Below, one piece after another: positions 26,896 to 34,690 of a stretch of 48,907 nt of DNA. The first letter of the stretch is position 1. Each line of letters begins with the position of its first letter. The stretch covers positions 1 through 48,907 of the forward strand of contig JABLTI010000044.1 of NCBI GenBank assembly GCA_013166835.1. Reading direction: 5' to 3'. The DNA comes from Promethearchaeati archaeon (lineage in GTDB: Archaea > Asgardarchaeota > Heimdallarchaeia > JABLTI01). The position numbers and the translations under genes are program-made. The notes beneath the pieces were generated by a model. That model ran no database searches. It was not told where the DNA came from and worked only from the letters and a program-made list of their open reading frames with translations.

Positions 26896-26914
26896 GGGAA
26901 TAATTTAAATTCCC
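26896..26914 (+). terminator. Hairpin inside the RNA polymerase operon
   Basis: GGGAAT (26896-26901) pairs with ATTCCC (26909-26914) over seven bases and is followed by CTTTTATT. It sits between rpoA2 and rpl30e. It may partly terminate transcription or mark an RNA end, which would lower L30e/NusA expression relative to the polymerase subunits or stabilise the upstream message. Confidence 0.4.
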
Positions 26915-26975
26915 CTTTTATTGGGATATGAATAAAATCGTTACTTTGAGAAAACAATTGTTGGAGAAAAGTAAT

Positions 26976-27284
26976 ATGTCATATGATTTAAACAGAGAAA
27001 TACAAATAATTGCCAGAACTGGCAAAAAGGATTATGGAATAAATAGAGCTATTAAAGCAACAAAGCTTGGTAGAGCTCAACTAGTTATTTTAGCCAATAA
27101 CTGTTCTGAAGATAAAAGAATCCAAATTGAGTATTATTCTAAACTAGCAAACATTCCTATTGTAATATACACAGGAACTGGTTATGACCTTGGTGCTCTT
27201 TGTGGGCGTGGACATGTCGTTTCAGCAATGTCAGTTTATGATCCCGGAGACAGCAAAATAATTAGAATGCTGAAGAAGAAATAA
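26976..27284 (+). CDS. rpl30e: Ribosomal protein L30e
   Basis: The protein is of the L7Ae/L30e family. Landmarks are the RAIKATKLGRAQLVILANNC segment, the SKLANIPIVIYTG strand-loop and the LGALCGRGHVVSAMSVYDPG RNA-binding loop. I chose the ATG at 26976, which has GGAG nine bases upstream and gives 102 residues, the normal L30e size. A farther ATG at 26928 would add 16 residues but has no Shine-Dalgarno. L30e belongs to the large subunit and sits in the RNA polymerase operon in most archaea. Confidence 0.93.
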   Translation: MSYDLNREIQIIARTGKKDYGINRAIKATKLGRAQLVILANNCSEDKRIQIEYYSKLANIPIVIYTGTGYDLGALCGRGHVVSAMSVYDPGDSKIIRMLKKK

Positions 27285-27298
27285 AAATCAATTTTGAT

Positions 27299-27766
27299 TT
27301 GAATTGTAGGTCGTGTTATAAACTGTCAAGTGGGATTAGACTTTCTATCGATGAAATGAAAACTATCAACGTCTTTATTAGTGTTACAAAGATTAGCCCA
27401 AAAGATTGCATAATTGATAAGAAACTCGATAGGATTATTTTCTTAGTTGGTAGAGGATCAGTTGGTACAGCTATCGGACGACAAGGATTACACATTAAAA
27501 AACTGAAATCTATTCTTGCTAAAGATATAGAAATCGTTGAAGACGATGAGAAACCTGAACGTTTCATAAAGAACTCCCTTATACCTGCAATTGTGGAAAA
27601 AGTTGTAGTAGTCAGAAGAAAAGACAAGCATGATTTAGCATTCGTTACAATAAAACGTGGTCAAAGAGGATTAGCAATTGGTAAAGATGGTCGCAATATA
27701 GAGCGCGCTCGATTGCTTGCGAAAAGACATTTCGATATTGAGAACGTTATTATTAGTGATCAATAA
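27299..27766 (+). CDS. nusA: Archaeal NusA-type KH protein
   Basis: The protein of about 150 residues carries two KH-like RNA-binding domains. The first has GRGSVGTAIGRQGLHIKKLK (about 50-69), and the second GQRGLAIGKDGRNIERARLL (about 121-140); both show the GxxG loop. The S1 domain and N-terminal polymerase-binding domain of bacterial NusA are absent, as in all archaeal NusA. It is thought to act in elongation or termination. TTG at 27299 is the only usual start in frame upstream of a late ATG at 27356; the first dozen residues are uncertain. The operon ends here without rps12/rps7. Confidence 0.9.
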   Translation: MNCRSCYKLSSGIRLSIDEMKTINVFISVTKISPKDCIIDKKLDRIIFLVGRGSVGTAIGRQGLHIKKLKSILAKDIEIVEDDEKPERFIKNSLIPAIVEKVVVVRRKDKHDLAFVTIKRGQRGLAIGKDGRNIERARLLAKRHFDIENVIISDQ

Positions 27767-27870
27767 TTTCTTCACCCAAATTTTTTTTGATTTTTTTTTG
27801 AGAAACCATAAGAATACTTTCGGTTAACTCTTTTCCTTTTCTTTTTATAATGAAATACTCATATTAAACC

Positions 27871-28012
27871 ATAGATGAAGGACGCATTTACTTTTGGGTT
27901 GATACCTCGGCAATGTCATCTCCTCGGCAAGAGAAAAAACTAAAAGCGTTCTTCCATCATGTGCACTCGGCACGCACTTTGCTACCATGTATGGGGGCCC
28001 CTTTTTTGCCCC
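27871..28012 (+). ncRNA. Candidate structured RNA of about 140 nt
   Basis: A TATA-like TTTTTATAA (27842-27850) would place a transcription start near 27872. A long stem begins exactly there: 27874-27895 pairs with 27936-27958 over about 20 bp, with only a few mismatches and one bulge. Its apical part folds into GGT/ACC (27897-27906) and TCTC/GAGA (27919-27934). A hairpin GTGC (27961-27964)/GCAC (27970-27973) follows. The 3' end is a GGGGC (27994-27998)/GCCCC (28008-28012) hairpin with T-rich sequence. The heptamer CTCGGCA occurs three times, at 27906, 27923 and 27966. It matches no RNA family I recognise (not SRP, RNase P, 5S or tRNA). A leader or riboswitch for the helicase gene is also possible. 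Confidence 0.5.
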
Positions 28013-28059
28013 TTATACTTTCTTAAAGAAAACGACCCTATATATGTGAGGATAAATGA

Positions 28060-29466
28060 ATGCAGAAAATAGATAGAAAAATTGTTCCTCGAGGATACCA
28101 AAAGCTCATACTCGATCTAATAAAATTACACACTTCTAAGAAGAAAAGTGTTTTACTTGAACTTGATTGTGGTATGGGGAAACGTGTCATTACGTATGAA
28201 ATATTAACTACACTTTTTCCTGAGAAACGCATTCTCTTAGTAGTATTATCCTCTTCTTCTCTTCATGAAACCAAAGATTTTCTGCAAAATGAATATGGTG
28301 GGGTTGAGGGATTTAATTGGATAGGACCTGGTATTAGTAATTCATATGCACAAAAAATCCTGAAGGAATCAAGAGTGATTCTTTGTACTCCACAAAAACT
28401 ATCAAATGTAATAAAAAGAGCTCCTAAAGATTTTGAAGATACTTTTGATATTATTATAATAAATGAAGTTGACAAATTGATAAGACGTATGGGATCTAGG
28501 AGAGTTCTTGTTTATCCTTGGACTGATTTAATAACCCAGCTTGGTTCTTCATTATACATTGGAATGTCTGGTACACTCAGAGATTCTCATTATGTATTGG
28601 ATCAAGATCAATTGGAAATAAGAAAAGAATTAGACACATTAGTTGAATTCATTCCGGATGTTGAGCTTATTTTCATGGATTATCTTGCGGGAACTGATGT
28701 AACGAAGTTTACAAAGGAAACCGAAATAGAAGCAGTTCCTGTAGAGGATCCTGCTATATCTCAGATTTCTGAAATTATTGGTCAGCAACTCAGAGAAGCA
28801 TATGCAGCTATCGAGGCGGAACTAAGAGAAGAAGCTCCTGAATATTTAGGACAAGTGAAAAAAACTGGTCCTCAAGCATTACTCCAAGCCCCTGTTTCGG
28901 AATCATTGCGTGGCAAGGCACAATCTCTTACTTTGACAAGAAAATATTTGTTCTCAATGATGCCCGCACAATTGAAAAAATTTCTTTGGAAACTTCCTGG
29001 TGTGGAAGAAAGTATGTTACCAACAACGCCTCAAAAAGTAATCAAAGCAGTTGAAATTGCAAAAAATACAAACAAAACTGTTATTCTATGTTCATATATA
29101 CGAACAGCAAAAACTATTGTTTCTCATTTAACAAAAGTAAACATAAAGCCATTCCTACTCACAGGACAAATATTTGATAAAAATGCTGTTTTGCAAAGTT
29201 TTCGGAAATATGATGGAAAAGCAGCTATAATAATGTCTCCAGTAGGAGAACGAGATATTGATTTGCCAGAAGCAGACAAACTAATAATATTTGATTGTGT
29301 GAGAACTACAAAAACAGTTTATCAGCAGCTGAAAAGGATAAGAGGGGGGATCGGTGTCTTTCTATATTACAATAATTCCTATGAAGGAAAGAAAGTTCAA
29401 TCTGTGATCTCAGATATTTTAGAACGATATCCTTGGAGTACAAAATTAGCGACGAATAAAAAATAG
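28060..29466 (+). CDS. SF2 helicase-like ATPase, Hef/DEAD-related, with altered motifs
   Basis: The 468-residue protein has two RecA-like halves. Motif I is LDCGMGKR (35-42), motif II reads INEVD where DExD/H is usual (first Asp to Asn, Glu kept), and motif III is SGT. An acidic helical insertion follows (about 225-330). Motif IV-like VILCSYIRTAK, motif V SPVGERDIDLPEAD and motif VI QQLKRIRGG are in the second half. The arrangement is closest to Hef/FANCM-type or RNA helicases, but no nuclease or HhH domain is attached. It probably remodels DNA or RNA; the direction is unknown. A Shine-Dalgarno GTGAGG and a TATA-like CTATATATG lie just upstream. Confidence 0.7.
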   Translation: MQKIDRKIVPRGYQKLILDLIKLHTSKKKSVLLELDCGMGKRVITYEILTTLFPEKRILLVVLSSSSLHETKDFLQNEYGGVEGFNWIGPGISNSYAQKILKESRVILCTPQKLSNVIKRAPKDFEDTFDIIIINEVDKLIRRMGSRRVLVYPWTDLITQLGSSLYIGMSGTLRDSHYVLDQDQLEIRKELDTLVEFIPDVELIFMDYLAGTDVTKFTKETEIEAVPVEDPAISQISEIIGQQLREAYAAIEAELREEAPEYLGQVKKTGPQALLQAPVSESLRGKAQSLTLTRKYLFSMMPAQLKKFLWKLPGVEESMLPTTPQKVIKAVEIAKNTNKTVILCSYIRTAKTIVSHLTKVNIKPFLLTGQIFDKNAVLQSFRKYDGKAAIIMSPVGERDIDLPEADKLIIFDCVRTTKTVYQQLKRIRGGIGVFLYYNNSYEGKKVQSVISDILERYPWSTKLATNKK

Positions 29467-29471
29467 AAAAG

Positions 29472-29493
29472 AAAAGGTAAAAGATTACCTTTT
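29472..29493. terminator. Bidirectional terminator between convergent genes
   Basis: AAAAGGTAA (29472-29480) pairs perfectly with TTACCTTTT (29485-29493) around a four-base loop. A-rich sequence lies on the left and T-rich on the right, so both the helicase gene and the convergent gene ending at 29503 are served. Confidence 0.7.
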
Positions 29494-29502
29494 TTCAAAA
29501 AA

Positions 29503-30825
29503 CTAAGAATCTTTCTTTTCTTCTTTGTCTTTATCCTCATCTTTGTCAAAATCAATTTGATTTGGAATATCACCAATTAATTCTAATTGCAGCTGTAGTA
29601 GTTTATTCCAAGATTTTGCGTTTTGAATTGCACCAGCTTCAATAAATCCATCAGTTTGATCTACAAGTTGTTCAATGATATCAAATATTTTAGCAACAAC
29701 TTTCTTACCAGCTTTTCCTGCCGCAGGTAGGACTTTTTCTTTAGTTTTTTGAATATTATCTTTGATAATGTCAAGTTCCATAATTATCTGGTCTTGTTCT
29801 TTTGTACTAAGAGTTGAAAAGGCAATTGGACTTACAGTTAGTGTTTGACGGAGATTCTTTGAATCTGAAAAGCTTAATCTTGCAGAAATATTTATCTGTT
29901 TACTCTCTTCGATAAGATCTTTTGCTTTTACAATACATCGCCATGTTAATGCTGCAGATGCACCTGGTGCTAAATCATTTGCTTTTAATTTACTAAATTC
30001 TCTAACAATAGTTACTTCTTTTAGAGGAACCATTTCAAGCTCAATATTATAAGCAGTATCTTCTCCAGAATTTTTTATCATTACTTCAATGTCAAAGGCT
30101 TCATCAACTTTCACTTCACCCTTCATCTTTATATCATAATCTATCACAGGATATTTCTGGGTAGCATTGATGAAATTTTCAACACCTAGAATTGTTCTTT
30201 CGATATAAGATGCGAATTCAGATAAACCACTATTGGTTAAAGCAGGTATTAGACTTGAATAAACCATAGTTTTAACGTTATTCAATAAACGTATGTCAAG
30301 GTTATTTTTTGCATGCATGAGTTGTATAGGCAATTCCATCAATGAATTTGCAGTGGAGTCATGACGTAGTGCATCGAGTCTTGTTCTTACTTGACTGATT
30401 ACTTGATGAGCTTTCTCTTCTTGAGAAACCAGCACAAATAATATTGATGATGTAGCATAACATACCCCAGCACCAACAGGCTGTTTCCAAACAATATATT
30501 CGTCACCTGCTAAAGCTAAATCTTGTGCTGCAAGATCAATTGCTTGAGCAGCTTCAGTATCAATACCTAATTTACTGAAAATATCCGCAGCAAATACTAG
30601 TGATTTTGCTGAATTCTTATGAGTTCTATTCTCTCTTTGGAATTTTGACCATTCGAGAAATAATCTGGCGGCTTCAATCCAGGATTCTCTGGCTTTTTTA
30701 GCATCACCAATTTCCTCATAATGATTAGCCATTTGCTCAGCTTTCTCGACTGCTACTGTATAATCCTTTTCATTAACTGCTGCTCGTAATTCCTCTCTAA
30801 GCATTCTCTCGTTGTTTTCAGACAA
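29503..30825 (-). CDS. Helical-repeat (TPR/SNAP-like) protein with Ig-like CARDB-type domain
   Basis: I chose TTG at 30825 because a perfect AAGGAGGT lies seven bases upstream; the longer frame from 30882 has no such site. The resulting 440 residues have a helical N-terminal half (about 1-220) with TPR- or SNAP-like pairs (AVEKAEQMANHYEEIGDAKK, ARESWIEAARLFLEW). Next is an Ig/CARDB-like beta domain (about 230-345: VDEAFDIEVMIKNSGEDTAY, LAPGASAALTWRC). A helical, highly charged C-terminus follows. There is no signal peptide or membrane helix, so it is probably cytosolic. Helical solenoid plus ear-like beta domain is reminiscent of eukaryotic vesicle-coat adaptors, but I cannot assign homology. 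Confidence 0.6.
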   Translation of the reverse strand: MSENNERMLREELRAAVNEKDYTVAVEKAEQMANHYEEIGDAKKARESWIEAARLFLEWSKFQRENRTHKNSAKSLVFAADIFSKLGIDTEAAQAIDLAAQDLALAGDEYIVWKQPVGAGVCYATSSILFVLVSQEEKAHQVISQVRTRLDALRHDSTANSLMELPIQLMHAKNNLDIRLLNNVKTMVYSSLIPALTNSGLSEFASYIERTILGVENFINATQKYPVIDYDIKMKGEVKVDEAFDIEVMIKNSGEDTAYNIELEMVPLKEVTIVREFSKLKANDLAPGASAALTWRCIVKAKDLIEESKQINISARLSFSDSKNLRQTLTVSPIAFSTLSTKEQDQIIMELDIIKDNIQKTKEKVLPAAGKAGKKVVAKIFDIIEQLVDQTDGFIEAGAIQNAKSWNKLLQLQLELIGDIPNQIDFDKDEDKDKEEKKDS

Positions 30826-31003
30826 ATTGCTTACCTCCTTATGAAACAGGTGTGGAATAAATTCCCACTGTTCTAAAGGCAAATATGTTCTTATCTAGAT
30901 ATAAATGGTTAAAATCCCTTTTTAGATGTTTTTTTGTAGGAAAAACAGAAACTAAGAAAAAAAAGTAGAGGAAAAAGGAGGAATTTTTCTATTAAAAATT
31001 GGT

Positions 31004-31345
31004 TCAACTCAAATAAGCAGATATTTCTTTAGCAATTTCTTCTCTTAGTCTAGCAACATCACGAATTTCTAGTTCCTCAGCTTGTTTAATTGCTTCTTTC
31101 AACTGAACTACGCCGCCGACTGTAGAAATGGAATCCATTGGTATTTGAAATTCAACATCTAATCCTTTAATTATAACATTAATCTTTGCAGGTGGAAATG
31201 TTAATTTTACATTTCGAACTACACCAATTTTCCTTGCAGATGCATCAATAACCTCTTTACCAATTAATTGGCCTGGAATACTTAATTCGTAGAGCTCAGC
31301 CATCATACTAGCTGATTCACTGGATTTCTCGTTCTTTCTGGGCAT
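31004..31345 (-). CDS. PRC-barrel-like small protein
   Basis: The 113-residue protein has a core (about 25-80) that reads as a PRC-barrel: LIGKEVIDASARKIGVVRNV, then IIKGLDVEFQIPMDSIS. A helical, charged C-terminus follows. PRC-barrels occur in RNA-processing (RimM-like) and photosynthetic proteins, and many archaea have short stand-alone versions of unknown role. A strong Shine-Dalgarno GGAGGAAA precedes the ATG. It is upstream of the helical-repeat/Ig gene on the same strand (178 bp apart) and divergent from the GNAT gene. Confidence 0.6.
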   Translation of the reverse strand: MPRKNEKSSESASMMAELYELSIPGQLIGKEVIDASARKIGVVRNVKLTFPPAKINVIIKGLDVEFQIPMDSISTVGGVVQLKEAIKQAEELEIRDVARLREEIAKEISAYLS

Positions 31346-31440
31346 CTTTTATTTCCTCCAACTAACAAATACATAGTAAATACTCTATTTTCAATAATCA
31401 GTGAACTATAACTAATATATAAGCTCTGTTGTTATATGGA

Positions 31441-31561
31441 TGATAGTTAACTAATACCCTTTTATATAATTTTATCAAGAAAATTGATTAAGATTAAAAA
31501 ATTTGTAATTAGTTAAAGTTTCTGTATTTTGGCAATGTAAATTAATTTTGATTAACTATCA
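31441..31561. promoter_or_regulatory. Paired inverted sites in a divergent promoter region
   Basis: TGATAGTTAA (31441-31450) and its exact inverse TTAACTATCA (31552-31561) lie 101 bp apart. The left copy is inside a perfect palindrome TAGTTAACTA (31444-31453) and sits near a minus-strand TATA-like TTATATATTAG (about 31412-31422). The right copy lies about 20 bp before a plus-strand TATA-like ATTTAAATA (about 31583). The placement suggests a shared regulator of both genes. The whole 31346-31637 gap is otherwise AT-rich and without genes. Confidence 0.4.
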
Positions 31562-31637
31562 CATATAGCAGTTAAAGAGTTCATTTAAATACAATATCCA
31601 GAGTAAAGTAATAATCAACAAGTAATGAGGATTCAAG

Positions 31638-32415
31638 ATGATTTACGAATATCCACAGGAAAAAAAGGGCTGAACTTCTTCCATTATTCCAAGGAATTGA
31701 ATATTTAGAATCGTTAGCTTTAGGTGTACTCCTTTCTGATTTAGGCAAGGTATATGCTGATGATTTAGATAAACCAAAAAATCTAATGTTGGTTTATGAA
31801 GAAACGATGCTTGTTGTTTTTGGTGGTTCAGGGGAAGGAACAACTGCTAAAGAGTTATTTTCAAAAATAACAAAAAGTGCTGCTTTCATTTATCCAAATA
31901 AAAAATGGGAACAATTAATTAAAGAGAACTATGGAGATAAATTAAGATTCCAAACAAGAACAAAAGTTTCTTCAGCTAATTTAGATCTTGAGTATATAAG
32001 AAAATTAAAAAATAATGTTCCAGATGGATATGAAATTGTAAAAATAAAAAACGAAATAATTGATAAGTTCGAGGAAAATACAATACAAAAAATAAATCGT
32101 TTTTGTGGATCTATAGATAATTTCAGAAAAGATGGATTTGGTTTTTGTGCTTTATATGATGGTAAAATAGCGGCTGAAATAACTAATGCTGGAATTACCT
32201 ATAAGAATACCTTTGAGATAGATATCGAAACTCATCCTGACCATCGTAGAAAAGGATTAGCAACTGTGCTAGCTGCTTTTATGATAGAATATAGTTTAGA
32301 AAATGGTTTGGATCCTAGATGGGATGCAGCTAATGAACCATCGACAGTTTTAGCATTTAAATTAGGTTATACTGATCCAGAAGAATATGAGTTTATGATT
32401 TATATTGAAGAATAG
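31638..32415 (+). CDS. GNAT-family acetyltransferase, frameshifted near its start
   Basis: The in-frame part (from about 31669; first internal ATG 31786) encodes a GNAT-type fold: RKDGFGFCALYDGKIAAEIT, then the acetyl-CoA loop HPDHRRKGLATVLAAFMIEY (about residues 150-170 of the 209-residue part). It resembles the GNAT_acetyltran family, typically about 260 residues. The missing N-terminus is visible upstream. ATG at 31638 (after ATGAGG) reads MIYEYPQEKKG and then stops; with one base removed in the A7G3 run at 31660-31669 it continues QEKKAELLPLFQGIEYLESL into the rest. So one extra base breaks the gene, by assembly error or real mutation. Substrate unknown. Confidence 0.75.
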
Positions 32416-32450
32416 AATGTAATATATAGAAAAATCAAAAAATAAAAGCC

Positions 32451-34391
32451 TTAAGATTGGAAATCTTGAGCTTTCATTTTTGCAAAAACGTTCTGATTTG
32501 TTAGATCAAAGAATATCTTGAAGAAATCTGGATTTGTCGTGTAAAAGGCAACATTCTTTTCCGGATGTATTTTTGGAGCATATATTATTTCTTCATTATC
32601 TCTAATCGCAATCCAATAATCCATTCCTTTGTAATTCATGGTACTGACATTTCCTCTTTTCACCAATGAAGTGAGAAGTCCTATATCTTCTTCTCTGAAG
32701 TTTGATACAATCTGATAATTAGCTACTTGTGGTTGTTTTTCTATTTCATACAAGTATTCAGTATTAATTGATGGTGAAATCAAGATTAGTTCTTCTTTCG
32801 TACGAAGTAACATGTCTCTCATAGATCTTTCAATGCTTTCATTACCATAAATGAACTCTATTTCTAATTCATCAACTGGCATGACTTTTTCTGACATATC
32901 AAGCATATCATCAAATGTTTTTTGGGAATTATCTAAAAGATAGAGTGTATTTCCTAATGTGTTCTCAAGCTGTGTACCGGCATTAGTTAGTAATTGAGCT
33001 ATTTGCTCAACTTTTGCTGAATTCTCATTGATCACGTTCTTAATTAGAGTTTGAATAATATCCTCCATTTCCACTCTCGAAAGATTTAATGCATCTTTTA
33101 CCTCGAATTTTGCTAGCTCAACACGTTCTTCACTTCTTGTCATTCGTTCAGAAATTGAAGCCTTAGCAACACCATCTTGTTTAAGTGCTTCTTTTATAAT
33201 ATTCTCACTAAAAAGAACAATATCTTGAGTAATATCTCCCTTCATTTTTTCAAGCTCTTTAAAAGGATCAGTTATTTTTTGATCAATGAATCTAGCAGAT
33301 TCATCACGACTCTCCTCAAGATGATTTGTGACGATATCTAAAACCTCTGGAACAGAACCATCAACCAAGCTATTTACATGCCTGACAAATTTAGAAACTT
33401 CATCAGAATTATCCTCAAGTAGTGTCTCCAAGGTTGTTTTTACTTCATTCTGTAAGAAATCAAAGGTTCTAAAGAGAGGTCCTAAGGAATTATTAATCAT
33501 TTGTGCAGTTTCAGTACTAATATCTCCGGGCATCTCTCGAGCGAGAACAATAACATTCCTAATAAGACCACTGATTAATTCAGCAGCACTCTCTCGAGCA
33601 GAAATATCTTTTTCATCTAAATTAGCACTATAACTAGATGAAGTAGCGAAATTCTTTTTCACAATATTGTCTCGCAACTCTGTAATTGAATTATCAATAT
33701 CTCCTTTCAATTTCTCTAAACATTCAGCAACGAGTATTTTGTGATGAATAGTTGCTTTTTCGAGTTTATCTCGAATATCTCTGGAGTCAATAACAAGAGA
33801 ATCTGCGTACTTCGAAATAGCAGACACAAAGGTGTCTTTACTTTTGCTTAAATCTTCCGCAAATGCTGGTATAGTTTTCTCTATACTCTGAGTTGGCCAA
33901 GTAGAAATTGTATTAGCTAAATGCTGAAGTTGGAGATAGCTGTTATCAATCATTTGGTTGATAATTTCCTCTAAGCGATCCATTTTTTTCCAAGATTCAC
34001 TAACCCGGACAGTTTTTTCTCTTTCACAAAAATCTGCAAGACCAGGAACTATTGTTTTAACCTTGGTATCAAATTCGCTTGCTTGAGTTTGAAAATTATC
34101 TCGAATCTTAATTAAACCTAATTTTACTTGAGAAGTAACTTGAGCATAATTCTTTAGGAATGGTTCCATAGCAATATATCTTGGAACCTTGCCTGGAATT
34201 TGTTTAATATACCCAATTTCTTCTAATTGTTTAATTTGAATATAAATTTCAGGTAGTTCCATTTTAATGGCTAAATTAATCTCTCCAATTGTTGCACTGC
34301 CTAAGCCAAGAACAGTTGAATATACTTTTATTTCCATTTCACTTAAATCTCTGGCACGCAAATAATCAGAACTAACCGCTTTCTTTGACAT
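32451..34391 (-). CDS. TrmB-type DNA-binding protein with coiled-coil rod (second copy)
   Basis: The 646 residues repeat the architecture of the 1681-4038 protein. A TrmB winged helix occupies about residues 12-80 (LSEMEIKVYSTVLGLGSATI). A long helical, charged region without membrane segments covers about 90-510. A C-terminal alpha/beta domain (about 515-640) contains LRTKEELILISPSINTEYLY and TNPDFFKIFFDLTNQNV, resembling the TrmB effector/phospholipase-D-like domain. Classical TrmB proteins are about 350 residues with no such rod. The Shine-Dalgarno TGAGGA precedes the ATG. Overall sequence is diverged, so this is an old paralogue. It lies downstream of a large surface protein, after its terminator. 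Confidence 0.78.
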   Translation of the reverse strand: MSKKAVSSDYLRARDLSEMEIKVYSTVLGLGSATIGEINLAIKMELPEIYIQIKQLEEIGYIKQIPGKVPRYIAMEPFLKNYAQVTSQVKLGLIKIRDNFQTQASEFDTKVKTIVPGLADFCEREKTVRVSESWKKMDRLEEIINQMIDNSYLQLQHLANTISTWPTQSIEKTIPAFAEDLSKSKDTFVSAISKYADSLVIDSRDIRDKLEKATIHHKILVAECLEKLKGDIDNSITELRDNIVKKNFATSSSYSANLDEKDISARESAAELISGLIRNVIVLAREMPGDISTETAQMINNSLGPLFRTFDFLQNEVKTTLETLLEDNSDEVSKFVRHVNSLVDGSVPEVLDIVTNHLEESRDESARFIDQKITDPFKELEKMKGDITQDIVLFSENIIKEALKQDGVAKASISERMTRSEERVELAKFEVKDALNLSRVEMEDIIQTLIKNVINENSAKVEQIAQLLTNAGTQLENTLGNTLYLLDNSQKTFDDMLDMSEKVMPVDELEIEFIYGNESIERSMRDMLLRTKEELILISPSINTEYLYEIEKQPQVANYQIVSNFREEDIGLLTSLVKRGNVSTMNYKGMDYWIAIRDNEEIIYAPKIHPEKNVAFYTTNPDFFKIFFDLTNQNVFAKMKAQDFQS

Positions 34392-34506
34392 CGTAGTAAA
34401 TCCTCAATAGGAATATGATTAATTAGCTCAAAATTATTTCGGTAGGGAACAAGAAATGAACAAAAAGGAATTTACTCGATAATAAAAAAAGTATGTATGA
34501 AAAAAG

Positions 34507-34522
34507 AGTCAAAAAAGACTCC
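34507..34522 (-). terminator. Terminator after the surface-protein gene
   Basis: On the minus strand GAGTC (34522-34518) pairs with GACTC (34511-34507) across six T residues and is followed by six more T. It lies 27 bp past the restored stop codon of the surface protein (34549), which supports that corrected end. Confidence 0.6.
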
Positions 34523-34548
34523 TTTTTCATCGTGAAAGACTCGAGGGT

Positions 34549-34690
34549 TATCTTTTCTTACCATTAGCTGTGAAGTAAATTAAAACAGCTACACCAGTAA
34601 CTGCAATCACACCAGCTCCAATGTAGATGAAGCTCATATTAAATCCACTTTGGAAAAGCAGAGATAAACTATCTGAATATGAACCCCAAA
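34549..34690 (-). other. Out-of-frame C-terminal membrane anchor of the surface protein
   Basis: The minus-strand frame one base away from the main gene reads WGSYSDSLSLL and later FIYIGAGVIAVTGVAVLIYF followed by TANGKKR and a stop at 34549. That is a standard membrane helix with a positive stop-transfer end. The main frame instead ends in an unlikely IQIVYLCFSKVDLI. Adding one base in the T5G4 run (about 34687-34695) would join them. Confidence 0.65.
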
